Made by a program: the position numbers and the translations under genes. From contig NZ_LGDD01000071.1 of assembly GCF_001279695.1 (NCBI RefSeq), positions 1 through 5,570 on the forward strand: a DNA stretch of 5,570 bases, read 5' to 3'. Of this stretch, positions 5,477 to 5,570 are shown piece after piece. Below the pieces are notes generated by a model, which saw only the letters and a program-made list of their open reading frames with translations, was not told the origin of the DNA and made no database searches. Position 1 is the first letter of the stretch, and the number at the start of each line of letters is the position of its first letter. The DNA comes from Streptomyces sp. WM6378 (GTDB lineage: Bacteria > Actinomycetota > Actinomycetes > Streptomycetales > Streptomycetaceae).

Positions 5477-5570
5477 TGACCTGAGTCGTTGATGCGTCGG
5501 CAGTAGTTGGCGAGGCTGTTGAGAATCTGGTCGGCGGTCTTGTGCCACACATAGGGGCGGGGGTTGGTGT
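5473..5570 (-). CDS. C-terminal end of an IS630-family transposase (partial)
   Basis: On the minus strand, 31 codons enter from the right edge and end at TAG (5475-5473). They contain TNPRPYVWHKTADQILNSLA and end CRRINDSGH. The pattern of an aromatic/Trp pair, K-T-A-D-x-I-L and a closing helix with paired arginines is the usual C-terminus of IS630-family (Tc1/mariner-related) transposases in actinomycetes. The DDE catalytic core lies beyond the window. The frame is intact in what can be seen. The gene converges on the NucS-like gene and the two stop codons share the four bases CTAG. Confidence 0.8.
   Translation of the reverse strand, partial: TNPRPYVWHKTADQILNSLANYCRRINDSGH
5473..5570. mobile_element. 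Inferred end of an IS630-type element at a CTAG target
   Basis: IS630-type elements insert at TA, and IS630 itself prefers CTAG. Between the last recognisable DUF5655 residue (about 5390) and the transposase coding region the only TA is the one inside CTAG at 5473-5476. If the family rule holds, the element begins at 5476 with GTGACCTGAG and its transposase stop TAG is completed by the target. The far end is outside the window, so terminal repeats and target duplication cannot be verified. Confidence 0.4.

Noticed and set aside
1..5570. CRISPR arrays, tRNA or rRNA genes
   Set aside because: No regularly spaced repeats, cloverleaf pattern with a TTCGA-type loop, or rRNA-like sequence was seen on either strand.

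Overview
The window reads as high-GC actinomycete DNA, most likely Streptomyces or a close relative. The support is strong G/C bias at third codon positions, long open shadow frames opposite real genes, one rare TTA leucine codon, and proteins whose wording resembles Streptomyces families from memory. No search could be run, so family names rest on motifs I can read.

Layout from left to right. Positions 1-89 hold the last 28 codons of a transposase (+ strand, probably IS5-like/DDE_Tnp_4), with a small hairpin over its stop. About 220 bp without a recognisable gene follow. Then comes a minus-strand cluster, transcribed right to left: a decayed SAM-dependent methyltransferase (3880-3407), a PfkB-family sugar kinase (3401-2481), and a 708-residue two-domain enzyme (2451-325). 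That enzyme joins an N-terminal HAD sugar-phosphate phosphatase to a C-terminal GT20 glycosyltransferase of the glucosylglycerol-phosphate synthase type (GgpPS). Positions 4395-4038 hold a frameshifted, minus-strand fragment resembling the DNA-binding N-terminus of IS21 IstA transposases. Positions 4533-5476 (+) hold a gene for a protein with a NucS-like PD-(D/E)XK nuclease core and a DUF5655-like C-terminus. Its frame is broken twice, each time by one surplus base. The window ends inside an IS630-family transposase (minus strand, stop at 5473).

How the parts work together. GgpPS enzymes make the compatible solute glucosylglycerol by joining glucose from a nucleotide sugar to glycerol 3-phosphate and then removing the phosphate. 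A kinase immediately upstream in the same transcription unit suggests that this locus phosphorylates an acceptor, glycosylates it and dephosphorylates the product, making a small non-reducing glycoside. The acceptor cannot be read from the sequence. The TTA codon in the GgpPS gene would tie its translation to bldA and development if the host is Streptomyces.

The cluster sits in worn accessory DNA: transposase ends at both window edges, an IstA-like remnant, and two broken genes. The most notable points are the kinase/glycosyltransferase-phosphatase pairing, an altered GT20 donor-site motif (LADGMN where LRDGMN is usual), and an IS630-type end that appears to sit exactly at a CTAG target, so that the transposase stop codon comes from the target site.
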